From Brachybacterium huguangmaarense (GTDB taxonomy: Bacteria > Actinomycetota > Actinomycetes > Actinomycetales > Dermabacteraceae), in NCBI RefSeq assembly GCF_025725725.1, contig NZ_CP107020.1, positions 3,100,001-3,164,000 on the forward strand: DNA of 64,000 bases, given 5' to 3'. Of this stretch, positions 16,892 to 28,126 are shown one piece after another (within the stretch, counting starts at the first letter, position 1; every line of letters starts with the position of its first letter). The notes beneath the pieces were generated by a model. It was not told the DNA's origin. It saw only the letters and a list, made by a program, of their open reading frames with translations, and did not search any database. Position numbers and translations under genes: made by a program.

Positions 16892-17500
16892 TCAGGAGAA
16901 GTCGGGGCCGTGGTCGCGCGTGCGCTTGAGCTCGAAGAAGCCGGGGACCGTCGTCGCCGCGGCGAGCGCGTCGAACAGGATCCCGGCCTGCTCGCCCTTG
17001 GGGGCCGGGGAGATGACGGGACCGAAGTAGGCCACGCCCTCGCCGAAGGACACGACCGGCGTGCCCACCTCGTCGCCCACCATGTCGACCACGGCGCGCT
17101 GGGCCGCGCGCAGGTCCTCGTCGAGGTCCGCGGAGTCGTACGCGTCGAGCCACTCGGCCGGCAGGCCGGCGGTCGCCAGGGCGGTCGCGGTCGACCCGCG
17201 ACGATCGCCCGAGTCGCCCACGTGGTAGTCCTCGCCGAAGGCGGTGTAGAACGCGGCGAGCTGCTCCTGGGAGGCCGACTGCTCGACCTTGAGGGCCACG
17301 CGGGCGGGGCCCCAGGCCTCGTCCATCGAGCGGCGGTAGTCCTCGGGGAGGTCACGTCCCTCGTTGAGCACGGCGAGGCTCATGACCGAGAACACGGGGT
17401 TGACGTCGCGGACCTCGGCGGCGTGCAGCAACCAGCGGCTCGTCATCCAGGCGAACGGGCAGATGGGGTCGAAGTACAGCGTGACGTCCTGAGCGGGCAT
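16892..17500 (-). CDS. DsbA-family mycothiol-dependent reductase (Rv2466c-like)
   Basis: A 202-residue thioredoxin-fold protein very similar in layout to mycobacterial Rv2466c, a mycothiol-dependent nitroreductase that also activates TP053. FDPICPFAWMTSRWL at the N-terminus, FSVMSLAVLNEGRDLPEDYR, AWGPARVA and the C-terminal FFELKRTR are family hallmarks. The active site reads CPFA, whereas Rv2466c has CPWC, so only the nucleophilic Cys is present and a monothiol mechanism using mycothiol is likely. This ties to mshA and mshB at the start of the window. ATG 17500 follows GGAGA. The frame is open upstream but without a good site. Confidence 0.85.
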   Translation of the reverse strand: MPAQDVTLYFDPICPFAWMTSRWLLHAAEVRDVNPVFSVMSLAVLNEGRDLPEDYRRSMDEAWGPARVALKVEQSASQEQLAAFYTAFGEDYHVGDSGDRRGSTATALATAGLPAEWLDAYDSADLDEDLRAAQRAVVDMVGDEVGTPVVSFGEGVAYFGPVISPAPKGEQAGILFDALAAATTVPGFFELKRTRDHGPDFS

Positions 17501-17659
17501 CGTCGTCTCCGTTCTCCGGCGCGGGGCGCCGGGAGGGTGGGTGCAGTCGATGTCGTCCATTGTGTCACCGGTCACCGGGACGGCCGCCGCCCGGGGCGCG
17601 TGAGCGGAACCACGTCAATTGCGTTGCGCCCGAGGCGATCGGACCGATTGGATCGATGC

Positions 17660-19447
17660 GTGTCGTCCCCCTTCCCCGTCGCCTCCTCCGCGACGCCTGA
17701 TCCCGCCGCCGCGCACGCCGCCTCCCGCTCGGTCCTTCGCTCGATCGTGCGCGCCAACCGCCGGATGCTGATCCGCGTGCTGCCCCTGTCCATCTACTCC
17801 GAGGGCATCGAGATCGTCGTGCCCATCGGCCTCGGCATCGTCATCGACCGCGGCATCATCGCGGGCGACCTCCTGATCACGGTCCTCGGCGCCCTCGCGA
17901 TCGTCGCCGCGCGCGTGCTGGGCATGTTCACCTGGGTCGACGTGTTCCTGCGCTCGCAGGAGGGGCGCATGCGCGAGCGCCACCGCCTGCGCGTGGTCGC
18001 GACCGCGGCGGTGCTCGACCCGCGGTCGTCCACGGCGGACCGCCCCGCGGGCGAGGTGCTCTCGATCGCGACCTCCGACGCCGACAAGGCCTCGGACATC
18101 CTCGACATGCTGCCGTGGGCGTTCCCCGCCTCCGCCGTCGTGCTCGGCTGCGCCGTCTGGTTCACGATCCTGGACCTGTGGCTCGGCCTGACCCTCTTCC
18201 TGGGCCTGCTCGCCCTGGTCATCGTGATCCGCGTGGTCTCCCCCGTGCTCTCCCGCCGCTACGACGCCCAGCAGTCCGAGGCGGCCGAGGCGGCGGCCAC
18301 CGCGACCGACCTCGTGCAGGGTCTGCGGGTGCTGCAGGGCCTCGGCGTGCAGTCCCGCGCCCGGGCCCGCTATCGGGAGCAGTCGCGCACGGCCCTGCGG
18401 GCGGCCCTGACCAACGCCCGCTTCTCCGGGGTCTCGAGCGGCCTCACCACGCTCGTGACCGCCGTGATGCTCGCGGCCGTCGTCGTGATCGCCGCCCGCC
18501 ACACCCTGAGCGGGGTGATGACGCTCGGCACCCTGATCGCCGTGGTCGGCGTGACCCGCTCGATCATGGGCCAGCTCCAGGGCCTGTCCGGTGTGCCGGT
18601 GTGGTGGGCGAGCATCTCGACGTCCGCCCGCCGTGTGCGCGACCTGCTCGCCGACCTCGGCTGGACGGTCGACGACCCGCGCCTGCAGGAGCTCACCCCC
18701 TCGGGCGGCGCCGAGGGCCGGGCGCCGCGCCGCGCCGGCGCGGGCGGCCTGCGGATCGCCGACGCCGACCACGGCACCCTCGAGGGCGTGGACCTCGAGG
18801 TCCCCGACGGCCACGTGGTCGCGGTCGCGTGCGGCGACCTCGCCGACGCCGACGCCCTGCTCGAGGTCGTGACGGGAGGCGCCCCCGGCGCCCGCCTCGG
18901 CGAGCGCGCCGTGGCCTCCCTCGATCCCGAGGAGGCCCGCGCCGACCTCCTGGTCGAGCCGCACCGCGTGGACCTGTTCGACGGCACGCTGCGCGACCAG
19001 CTCGCCACGCGCGTGCCGCGCGGCGCCGCGACCGACGGGAGCGACGACGCCTGGGCGGACGCCGCGCTGCACGCGGCGGGCGCCGAGGACATGCTGCGCA
19101 TCCTGCCCGACGGCTTCGACTCGCGGATCCTGGACCGCGGCGCCAACCTGTCGGGCGGACAGCGCCAGCGCATCGCGCTCGCGCGCGCGGTCGCGGCCGA
19201 CGCCCCGGTGCTCGTCCTGCAGGACCCGACCACCGCTGTCGACGCCGTCACCGAGCAGCACATCGCCGAGGCCCTCACGGCGGCCCGGCGCCTGCCCGAT
19301 CGGGCCACGCTCGTGCTCACGCGCGCGCCGGCCCTGCTGCGCGAGGCCGACCGCGTCGTCTTCGTGCGCGACGGCCGCGTCGCGGCCCAGGGCACCCACA
19401 CCGATCTGATGGACGACGACCACTACCGAGAGGCGGTGCAGCGATGA
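17660..19447 (+). CDS. ABC exporter half-transporter with degenerate Walker A and B (partner 1)
   Basis: A 595-residue type IV ABC half-exporter: a six-helix membrane domain (about residues 30-320) then an ATPase domain. The P-loop position reads AVACGDLADADALLEVV, with no GxxGxGK[ST] and no Walker lysine. Walker B is VLVLQDPTTAVD, with Gln for the metal-binding Asp and Asp for the catalytic Glu. The signature LSGGQRQR is intact. It therefore cannot form a catalytic site with its own Walker motifs but can donate its signature to the partner encoded next, whose ATG overlaps its stop (ATGA). The GTG start at 17660 lacks a clear ribosome site. Cargo is unknown. Confidence 0.85.
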   Translation: MSSPFPVASSATPDPAAAHAASRSVLRSIVRANRRMLIRVLPLSIYSEGIEIVVPIGLGIVIDRGIIAGDLLITVLGALAIVAARVLGMFTWVDVFLRSQEGRMRERHRLRVVATAAVLDPRSSTADRPAGEVLSIATSDADKASDILDMLPWAFPASAVVLGCAVWFTILDLWLGLTLFLGLLALVIVIRVVSPVLSRRYDAQQSEAAEAAATATDLVQGLRVLQGLGVQSRARARYREQSRTALRAALTNARFSGVSSGLTTLVTAVMLAAVVVIAARHTLSGVMTLGTLIAVVGVTRSIMGQLQGLSGVPVWWASISTSARRVRDLLADLGWTVDDPRLQELTPSGGAEGRAPRRAGAGGLRIADADHGTLEGVDLEVPDGHVVAVACGDLADADALLEVVTGGAPGARLGERAVASLDPEEARADLLVEPHRVDLFDGTLRDQLATRVPRGAATDGSDDAWADAALHAAGAEDMLRILPDGFDSRILDRGANLSGGQRQRIALARAVAADAPVLVLQDPTTAVDAVTEQHIAEALTAARRLPDRATLVLTRAPALLREADRVVFVRDGRVAAQGTHTDLMDDDHYREAVQR

Positions 19448-21330
19448 GCACGACCCCCTCCGCCTCCGGCGCGCTCGGGCTGACGCGCGCGGACTGGCAG
19501 GCCGTGCCGGCCGACCTCACCTCGACCTCGACCGCCGACTCCGACGAGACGGCGCGCCGGCAGCTCGCCGAGCACGCCTCCCTGCTGCCGATCGCGAGCG
19601 GCCGCACGGCCGCGCGCTTCATGGGCGCCCGGCTGCGCGAGCACGCCGTGGCGACCGCGCTCATGGTGCTCACGAGCACGATCGCCTCGCTGTGCGCGGC
19701 CTGGCTGCCACGCCTGATCGGGCAGGCCGTCGACGTCGTGACCGCGGGCGACGGCCGGGCCCTGTGGCGCCTCGGCACGCTCATCGTGGTCGCGGGCGCG
19801 TTGCAGGCCGTGTTCTCCGCGCTCGCGTGGGCGCAGGTGAGCGCCCTGGGTCAGCGCATCCTCGCCGGGATGCGCGAGGACGTGATCGACCGGGCGCTCG
19901 ACCTGCCCGCCCAGACCATGGAGCAGGCCGGCATCGGCGACGCCCTCTCGCGGGTCGCCGACGACGTCGACGTGACCGCGCGCGCCGTCAACAACGTCGT
20001 GCCCACGCTCGTGCAGACCGCCTTCTTCGTGGTGGTCACCCTGATCGGGATGGCGACCCTGTCGCCCTGGCTGCTGCTCCTGGTGGCCCTCATCGTGCCG
20101 ATGTACATCGTCGCGGGGCGCTGGTACCTGCCGCGCTCGGCCCGCATCTACCGCCGCGAGCGGATCGCGATGGGCGCCCGCGCCCAGGGGCTGCTCTCGG
20201 CCATCCACGGCTCGCGCACCGTGCACGCCTACGGTCTCGAGCAGCGCGAGACCCAGCACGTGGCCGTGCTGTCCAAAGCCGCGGCGGTGCTCGGCATGCG
20301 GGTCGTGGTGCTCGTGTCGCGCGTGGTCAAGGGCATCAACGTGCCCGAGAACATCGCGATCGCGGGCGTGCTGCTCATCGGCTACCTGATGGTCCACGGC
20401 TTCGGCGCCCCGCTCGGCATGGTGACGGCGGCCGGGATCTACATGACCTCGCTCATCTGGCCGATGATGATGGTGATCTTCACCCTCGACGACGTGCAGT
20501 CCGCGGGCGCGAGCCTCACCCGCATGGTGGGCGTGATCGACACGATCGACCCCGCCACGTCCCCCGGCGACGAGCGTCCGCGGGACGCCTCGATCGACCT
20601 GACGGGGGTCTCCCACGCCTACGGCCTCGACGCCGAGGGCGCCGAGCGGGTCGTGCTCGAGCCGCTGGACCTGCACATCGCGCCGGGCGAGACGATCGCC
20701 CTGGTGGGGGCGTCGGGCGCCGGCAAGTCGACGCTCGCCTCGATCATCGCGGGCACCCTCGCGCCGCGCCACGGCAGGGTCCTGCACGGCGGGGCCGATC
20801 TCGCGCGCGCCGACCTCGAGGCGATCCGCGCGCACGCCTCGATCGTCAGCCAGGACGTGCACGTCTTCCGCGGGCCGCTGTCCACCGACCTGCGTCTGGC
20901 CCGGCCGGAGGCGACCGACGCCGAGCTCGAGCAGGCCCTCGCCCGGGTCGGCGCGCTGACCTGGGCGCGACGGCTGCCCCGCGGGATCGAGACCGAGGTG
21001 GGCGAGAAGGGCGAGCAGCTCACGGCCGAGCAGGCCCAGCAGCTCGCGCTCGCCCGCGTCGTGCTCCAGGACCCCGAGGTCCTCGTCATGGACGAGGCGA
21101 CCGCGGACGAGGGCTCGACCGGGGCGCGCGTCCTCGAGCAGGCGGCCCTCGAGACCGCGCGGGGACGCACGACCGTGATCGTCGCCCACCGCCTGTCCCA
21201 GGCGGCGCTGGCCGACCGCATCCTCGTCATGGCCGACGGCCGCGTGGTCGAGGAAGGGCCCCACGAGCAGCTGCTCGGGCGCGGCGGCGTGTACGCCCGG
21301 CTGTGGGGCGCGTGGTCCGGCGAGGGCTGA
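19444..21330 (+). CDS. ABC exporter half-transporter with intact Walker motifs but degenerate signature (partner 2)
   Basis: A 628-residue half-exporter. The Walker A GASGAGKST and Walker B VLVMDEAT are intact, and the switch His is present (IVAHRLS). The signature is LTAEQAQQ rather than LSGGQ, and the D-loop is ADEG rather than SALD. Its Walker motifs pair with the intact LSGGQ of partner 1 to make the single working site of a heterodimer, while the opposite site is dead on both faces. Its ATG overlaps the stop of partner 1 by 4 nt, giving equal synthesis. The N-terminus has a 60-residue polar extension before the first helix. Substrate unknown (drug, lipid or peptide). Confidence 0.88.
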   Translation: MSTTPSASGALGLTRADWQAVPADLTSTSTADSDETARRQLAEHASLLPIASGRTAARFMGARLREHAVATALMVLTSTIASLCAAWLPRLIGQAVDVVTAGDGRALWRLGTLIVVAGALQAVFSALAWAQVSALGQRILAGMREDVIDRALDLPAQTMEQAGIGDALSRVADDVDVTARAVNNVVPTLVQTAFFVVVTLIGMATLSPWLLLLVALIVPMYIVAGRWYLPRSARIYRRERIAMGARAQGLLSAIHGSRTVHAYGLEQRETQHVAVLSKAAAVLGMRVVVLVSRVVKGINVPENIAIAGVLLIGYLMVHGFGAPLGMVTAAGIYMTSLIWPMMMVIFTLDDVQSAGASLTRMVGVIDTIDPATSPGDERPRDASIDLTGVSHAYGLDAEGAERVVLEPLDLHIAPGETIALVGASGAGKSTLASIIAGTLAPRHGRVLHGGADLARADLEAIRAHASIVSQDVHVFRGPLSTDLRLARPEATDAELEQALARVGALTWARRLPRGIETEVGEKGEQLTAEQAQQLALARVVLQDPEVLVMDEATADEGSTGARVLEQAALETARGRTTVIVAHRLSQAALADRILVMADGRVVEEGPHEQLLGRGGVYARLWGAWSGEG

Positions 21331-21477
21331 CGCGGCTGGACACGGCGGACCAGGGGCGAAGGGGTATGGTCGATCCCATACACGTTCCCCCTCGCGGGCG
21401 GGCAGGTGAGCACCGGGGCCTTCGGCCGGACGACTCGGTGCGGTCCGTGGGGGCCGACCCGGCCTGGACGAACTCAG

Positions 21478-22131
21478 ATGCCTTCGACGCGACGCTGGTC
21501 GCCCGGCGACCACGTGACCTGGACCTACTACACCCTTCAACACCCCACCCGCACCGTGCGCCCCGGGACCGTCGTGCTCGACGACGACCGCGGGATCGTC
21601 GTGTGGATCGCCCCGGGCACCGAGGTGCTGCTGCCCGTGCTCGAGAGCGGGGCCGCCCTGCGCCGTGCCGGTGACGAGGGCATGTTCACCGCCCCGCGGG
21701 TGCAGTCCAAGCAGCTGTGGACGGGCAACGGGATCCTCATGATCGGGCTGCCCGACAAGCCGTACTCGGTGTGGCTGTTCTACAAGGACGACGGCTCCCT
21801 GGGCTGCTACTACGTCAACCTCGAGACCCCCTTCGAGCGCACCGACGAAGGGGTGCGCACGCGCGACCTCGTGCTGGACCTCGTGGTGCTGCCGCGTCGC
21901 GACTGGCACTACAAGGACGAGGACGAGCTCGAGGGCGCCGAGCGCGTCGGCTACTTCTCCGCCGAGGAGGCCGAGGACATCCGACGGGCCGGGCGCTGCG
22001 CGGTGCGGGACATCGAGAGCTGGGCCTATCCCTTCGAGGCCGGCTTCGAGCACTTCTTCCCCGACCCCTCGTGGAAGATCCCGGAGCTGCCCTCCCACTA
22101 CACGTGGGACCTCGACCTCACCTCCCGCTGA
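21478..22131 (+). CDS. DUF402 domain protein
   Basis: A 217-residue protein whose central part matches DUF402 (FomD/Ntdp-like): WLFYKDDGSLGCYYVNLETPFERT followed by TRDLVLDLVVLPRRDWHYKDEDELEGA. Family members studied elsewhere are nucleoside tri/diphosphatases or hydrolases of nucleotidyl conjugates, with the acidic DxxD/E residues binding metal; these are present. ATG 21478 is chosen because the conserved region starts soon after it; the frame is open to 21406. The upstream gap has a small inverted repeat GTATGG-N6-CCATAC at 21364-21381 of unknown role. Confidence 0.78.
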   Translation: MPSTRRWSPGDHVTWTYYTLQHPTRTVRPGTVVLDDDRGIVVWIAPGTEVLLPVLESGAALRRAGDEGMFTAPRVQSKQLWTGNGILMIGLPDKPYSVWLFYKDDGSLGCYYVNLETPFERTDEGVRTRDLVLDLVVLPRRDWHYKDEDELEGAERVGYFSAEEAEDIRRAGRCAVRDIESWAYPFEAGFEHFFPDPSWKIPELPSHYTWDLDLTSR

Positions 22132-22186
22132 GAGGGCCCTCCCCCGCCGGACGGACCGTCCCCGCACCGGTGGCAAGATGGACGGC

Positions 22187-24742
<2,556 letters not shown>

Positions 24743-24756
24743 CCGCGGCCGCGACG

Positions 24757-24789
24757 GTGCCGCCGTCCTCGATGCGGGGGCGGCGGCAC
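24757..24789 (+). terminator. Hairpin after pepN
   Basis: A 9-bp perfect stem (GTGCCGCCG / CGGCGGCAC) with a 15-nt loop begins 14 bp past the pepN stop. It has no T-run, as is usual in this GC range. A second GC-rich inverted region follows to about 24850, before the separate promoter of the MscS gene. Confidence 0.5.
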
Positions 24790-24910
24790 GGCCGTGCCCG
24801 GCCCGCGGCCCTGCCCGGACGGGCCGGCCCGGCGACGGCCGGGCGCGGCCACGGATACATGGGTCACAGCTCCCGGACACCGGTCAGTCGTCCTCGTTAG
24901 GGTCGGCTCC

Positions 24911-25843
24911 ATGGATTTCGACTGGCTCCTCTCCGACGGCGAGGCCGACCAGGCCGTCTCGCTGCTGGACTCGTTCCTCACCTGGCTCGCCACGAGCGGC
25001 GTGCGGATCCTGCTGATCATCGTCGTCGCGGTCGTGCTGCGCGTCGTCCTGCGCTGGCTGATCGGCCGCTTCTTCCGCACCATGATGGACTCCGGGACCG
25101 CGCTGTCCTCGGTCACCAACGCCGTGGTCCGTCGTGACAAGCGCGAGCTCAAGCAGGCCCAGGCCCGCCGCGAGCAGCGGGCCGAGACCCTCTCCAACGT
25201 CGCCGTGAACGTCGCCTCGGCCGTCATCGGCCTCGTCGCGGTCGTCATGATCCTGTCCGAGGTCGGCGTCAACGTCGCCCCCATCATCGCGAGCCTCGGC
25301 GTCGCCGGCCTGGCCGCCGGCATCGGCGCGCAGACCATCATCAAGGACCTGATCGCGGGCGTCGTGATGCTGTTCGAGGACATCATCGCCGTCGGCGACG
25401 TCGTGGACCTCGAGTACGCGACCGGCACCGTCGTGAACATCAACCTCCGCGTCACCCAGGTGCGCAGCCTCGACGGGGCCCTGTGGACCGTTCGCAACGG
25501 CGAGATCGTGCGGATCGCCAACATGTCCCGCGGCTACTCCAACGCCGTGGTCCAGCTCGACATCTCCAACCAGGCGCGCAACGCCCAGGTGAGCGAGGTG
25601 CTCGGCTCCGTCGTCGACGCGATCTGGGACGACGAGAGCTGGCACGAGCTGCTGATCGAGAAGCCGACCGTCTCGGGCATCCTCTCGGTCGACGGGGCGA
25701 GGTTCCAGCGCCGCATCGTCGCCAAGGTCCAGCCCGGCCAGCAGTGGGCGGTCGAGCAGGACCTGCGCCAGCGGGTGCGGGTGGCCTTCTCCGACGCCGG
25801 CATCGAGTTCGCGATGCCCCGCGTGGCGGAGCCCGCCGCGTGA
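24911..25843 (+). CDS. MscS family small-conductance mechanosensitive channel
   Basis: A 310-residue channel with three membrane helices and the cytosolic MscS beta/alpha-beta domains. The pore-lining helix is the Gly/Ala-rich [33 protein letters not shown] (about residues 125-160), the most recognisable MscS element, followed by the beta domain [20 protein letters not shown]. Such channels open under membrane tension to release solutes on hypo-osmotic shock. A TAGGGT hexamer (24898-24903) ends 7 nt before the ATG, pointing to a leaderless transcript. The globin gene follows 43 bp later and is probably cotranscribed. Confidence 0.92.
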   Translation: MDFDWLLSDGEADQAVSLLDSFLTWLATSGVRILLIIVVAVVLRVVLRWLIGRFFRTMMDSGTALSSVTNAVVRRDKRELKQAQARREQRAETLSNVAVNVASAVIGLVAVVMILSEVGVNVAPIIASLGVAGLAAGIGAQTIIKDLIAGVVMLFEDIIAVGDVVDLEYATGTVVNINLRVTQVRSLDGALWTVRNGEIVRIANMSRGYSNAVVQLDISNQARNAQVSEVLGSVVDAIWDDESWHELLIEKPTVSGILSVDGARFQRRIVAKVQPGQQWAVEQDLRQRVRVAFSDAGIEFAMPRVAEPAA

Positions 25844-25886
25844 GGCGCCCCGGCCCGCACGGGCGCTCGGACGACCGGAGGACGCG

Positions 25887-26360
25887 ATGACCATCCCCCT
25901 GCGCCCCTCCGGCCCGACCGGGCCCGAGGGCGATCCCCAGCAGACCTTCTACGAGGCCGTCGGCGGGCACGACACCTTCGTCGCCCTCGTCGACCGCTTC
26001 TACGAGGGCGTCGCGACCGACCCGCTGCTGCGGCCGATGTACCCCGAGGCCGATCTCGCCGGCGCACGCGAGCGCCTCACCCTGTTCCTCGAGCAGTACT
26101 GGGGCGGCCCCAAGACCTACGGGGAGCGACGCGGCCACCCGCGCCTGCGGATCCGTCACGCCGTGTTCCCGGTCTCGCCCGCCGCGCGCGACGCGTGGCT
26201 GGGCCACATGAACGCGGCGGTCGACGCGCTCGAGCTGCCGCCCCTGCACGCCGAGACCCTCCGGGACTACCTCGAGCGGGCCGCGCACTCGCTCGTCAAC
26301 ACCGTCGACGGCGGCCAGGCGCCGCTGGCCGGGCAGCAGATCCCGGGCACGCTGGACTGA
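25887..26360 (+). CDS. glbO: Group II truncated haemoglobin (GlbO type)
   Basis: A 157-residue 2-on-2 globin. Expected trHbO features are present: Phe-Tyr at B9-B10 (DRFYEGV), Tyr at CD1 region (PMYPEADL), proximal His F8 in [10 protein letters not shown] and Trp G8 in DAWLGHM. It binds haem and oxygen or nitric oxide; in mycobacteria GlbO is linked to respiration and redox defence. A GAGGACGCG precedes the ATG. It follows the MscS gene and ends at a strong bidirectional hairpin. Confidence 0.92.
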   Translation: MTIPLRPSGPTGPEGDPQQTFYEAVGGHDTFVALVDRFYEGVATDPLLRPMYPEADLAGARERLTLFLEQYWGGPKTYGERRGHPRLRIRHAVFPVSPAARDAWLGHMNAAVDALELPPLHAETLRDYLERAAHSLVNTVDGGQAPLAGQQIPGTLD

Positions 26361-26367
26361 GCCGCTC

Positions 26368-26415
26368 GCGGCGCGCCGCCCCGCCGGGTCCGTCCGCCGG
26401 GGCGGCGCGCCGCGA
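26368..26415. terminator. Bidirectional terminator hairpin between glbO and a thioesterase gene
   Basis: A 16-bp perfect GC stem (CGCGGCGCGCCGCCCC / its complement at 26400-26415) with a 16-nt loop lies between the convergent ends of glbO (stop at 26360) and the thioesterase gene (stop at 26466). It fits an intrinsic terminator serving both strands, without a T-tract. Confidence 0.72.
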
Positions 26416-26465
26416 TCGGCAGGACGCCCGGGGCCCGTGCCCGGTCCGTCCCCCGGGGCGGACGC

Positions 26466-26951
26466 TCAGTCCTCCCGGAAGCGGAGGGGCTCCCCCTCGT
26501 AGTCGCGCAGCGAGGCCCGCAGGTCCGCGTCGATCCGGGTGGGGCGGCCGGTCGCGGCGTCGACCAGCACGATCACGGTGCGTGCGGTCGCGTAGGGCGA
26601 CGTGCCCTCCGGATCGTCGCGTGTGAGCACCTGGTAGTCGATCGTCAGGCTCGCACCCCCGATCCGGGACAGCCACAGCCGCACGATCACGGCGTCGCGG
26701 CGGAAGCCGAGCTCGCGCGCGTACTCGATGCGGTTGCTCGCGACCACGGTGTGCACGGTCGAGCCCGAGTCGTACGTGGGCAGCGCGCTCGGCAGGACCT
26801 CGGCGCCGAGCGCGATCTGCTCGTCGGGCGCGCCCCAGAAGGCCCGGATGCGGGCCTCCTCGAGGAGCGTGAGCATCGCGGAGTTGTTGACGTGCCCGTA
26901 GCCGTCGATGTCGCTCCAGCGCATGGGGACCGTGATGTCGAGATGAGCCAT
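26466..26951 (-). CDS. 4HBT-fold acyl-CoA thioesterase
   Basis: A 161-residue single hot-dog-fold thioesterase of the FadM/YbgC class: the catalytic motif is SDIDGYGHVNNSAML (about residues 13-27), with the active Asp and His-Val-Asn-Asn, followed by the long helix LLEEARIRAFWG. Such enzymes release free acids from acyl-CoA or acyl-ACP; chain-length preference cannot be told. It is divergently transcribed from a TesB-like acyl-CoA thioesterase gene 41 bp away, so two thioesterases of different folds share one intergenic region. Confidence 0.88.
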   Translation of the reverse strand: MAHLDITVPMRWSDIDGYGHVNNSAMLTLLEEARIRAFWGAPDEQIALGAEVLPSALPTYDSGSTVHTVVASNRIEYARELGFRRDAVIVRLWLSRIGGASLTIDYQVLTRDDPEGTSPYATARTVIVLVDAATGRPTRIDADLRASLRDYEGEPLRFRED

Positions 26952-26991
26952 GGCGTCATGGTCTCACCCGCCGCGTCATAGCATGGCGGCC

Positions 26992-27903
26992 ATGACCACG
27001 CCCGACGCGCCCGATCCCGACCTGACCTCCCCGGACGCCCGCGAGGTCGCCGCGGGCCTGGTGGCCCTGCTCGACCTCGCGGAGATCGACGACCACGTCT
27101 ATCAGGGCTACTCGAACCCGCAGCCGGGCGGGCACGTCTTCGGCGGCCAGGTGATGGGCCAGGCGACCGTCGCGATGGGCCGCACGGTCCCCGAGGGACG
27201 CCGCATCCACTCCTCGTTCTCGTACTTCCTCGAGGCGGGGGCGCCCGACGTGCCCATCCGCTTCACGGTCGACGACCTGCGCGACGGCGGCTCGTTCTCC
27301 GTGCGCCGCGTGCTCGCCTCCCAGGAGCGGCCGACGGGCGGCGAGCGCATGATCTTCGCGATGACCGGCTCGTTCCAGGAGGAGCAGGAGGGCCTCGAGC
27401 ACGGCGAGAGCGCGCCCGAGGCGCCGGACCCGGAGGGGCTGCCGACGACCGCTCAGGTGCTCGCCGGGATCGAGCACCCCGTCGCGCGCTACTGGGCCAC
27501 CCAGCGTCCCATCGACATCCGCCACGTCACCGACCCCATCTACATCCGCCCGGACGGCAGCGCGAGCGCGACCCAGATGGTGTGGATGCGCACGATCGCC
27601 CCCATCGACGCCCCTCCCCTCGTGCACGACGCGATCCTGGCCTTCGCGAGCGACTACACGCCGTTCGAGGCGATCATGCGGCGCCAGGGCCTGTCGTGGG
27701 TCACGCCGGGGCTGCGGGCCGCGACGATCAACCACGGCATCTGGTGGCATCGCCACGTCGACGCCAACGAATGGCTCCTGTACGTCCAGCACTCGCCGTC
27801 GGCGTCGGGCGGCCGCGGCCTCACCGAGGGCCGCCTCTTCGACCGCGGCGGCGGCCTCGTGGCGACCGTGACCCAGGAGGGCATGATCCGCGTCAAGCAG
27901 TAG
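26992..27903 (+). CDS. tesB: Acyl-CoA thioesterase II (TesB-like)
   Basis: A 303-residue double hot-dog thioesterase. Family hallmarks: the N-terminal PGGHVFGGQVMGQATVA, RRIHSSFSYFLEAG, the catalytic Asp/Thr/Gln region HDAILAFASDYTPFEA, and the C-terminal INHGIWWHRHVDANEWLLYVQHSP and TEGRLFDRGGGLVATVTQEGMIR. It hydrolyses medium- to long-chain acyl-CoA. TAGCAT (26979-26984) ends 7 nt before ATG 26992, which selects this start over ATG 26983 and suggests leaderless translation. The 3' end is followed by a run of 14-bp repeats and the second 61-bp palindrome. Confidence 0.9.
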   Translation: MTTPDAPDPDLTSPDAREVAAGLVALLDLAEIDDHVYQGYSNPQPGGHVFGGQVMGQATVAMGRTVPEGRRIHSSFSYFLEAGAPDVPIRFTVDDLRDGGSFSVRRVLASQERPTGGERMIFAMTGSFQEEQEGLEHGESAPEAPDPEGLPTTAQVLAGIEHPVARYWATQRPIDIRHVTDPIYIRPDGSASATQMVWMRTIAPIDAPPLVHDAILAFASDYTPFEAIMRRQGLSWVTPGLRAATINHGIWWHRHVDANEWLLYVQHSPSASGGRGLTEGRLFDRGGGLVATVTQEGMIRVKQ

Positions 27904-27943
27904 GCGGTCGGGCGTCCGCGCGGCGCATCGCGGCGCACCGGCA

Positions 27944-28000
27944 GTCGGCACATCGGGGTCGGCACATCGGGGTCGGCACATCGGGGTCGGCACATCGGGG
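27944..28000. repeat. 14-bp direct tandem repeat, four units
   Basis: The unit GTCGGCACATCGGG is repeated four times in a row with a period of exactly 14 bp and no visible divergence. The last unit runs into the left arm of the 61-bp palindrome at 27994. It starts 40 bp after the tesB stop. The perfect units suggest recent slippage expansion; no protein is encoded. Confidence 0.9.
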
Positions 28001-28054
28001 TCGCCTTTTCGGGCGGAATTCGAGAGGAATTCCGCCCGAAAAGGCGATCTCGAT
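27994..28054. repeat. 61-bp palindromic repeat, copy 2 (possible bidirectional terminator)
   Basis: A perfect 20-bp inner stem (TCGCCTTTTCGGGCGGAATT and its complement) around a 7-nt loop, extended outwards with two mismatches to ATCGGGG / TCTCGAT. It has the same length, loop size and core as the copies at 15199 and 28867. It lies between the convergent tesB and lipoprotein genes. Confidence 0.85.
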
Positions 28055-28126
28055 GCACGAGGGAGCGAGCACGGACGCCCGGAAGCCCGCGCGCCGCTCA
28101 CCGTCCCGCAGCGCGGGCGGGGCCCG

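Noticed and set aside
27904..28126. Reading frames through the 14-bp repeats (repeated CRPRCADPDVPT-like peptides)
   Set aside because: They exist only because 14-bp units cycle the frame; no start site or conservation is visible and the palindrome interrupts them.
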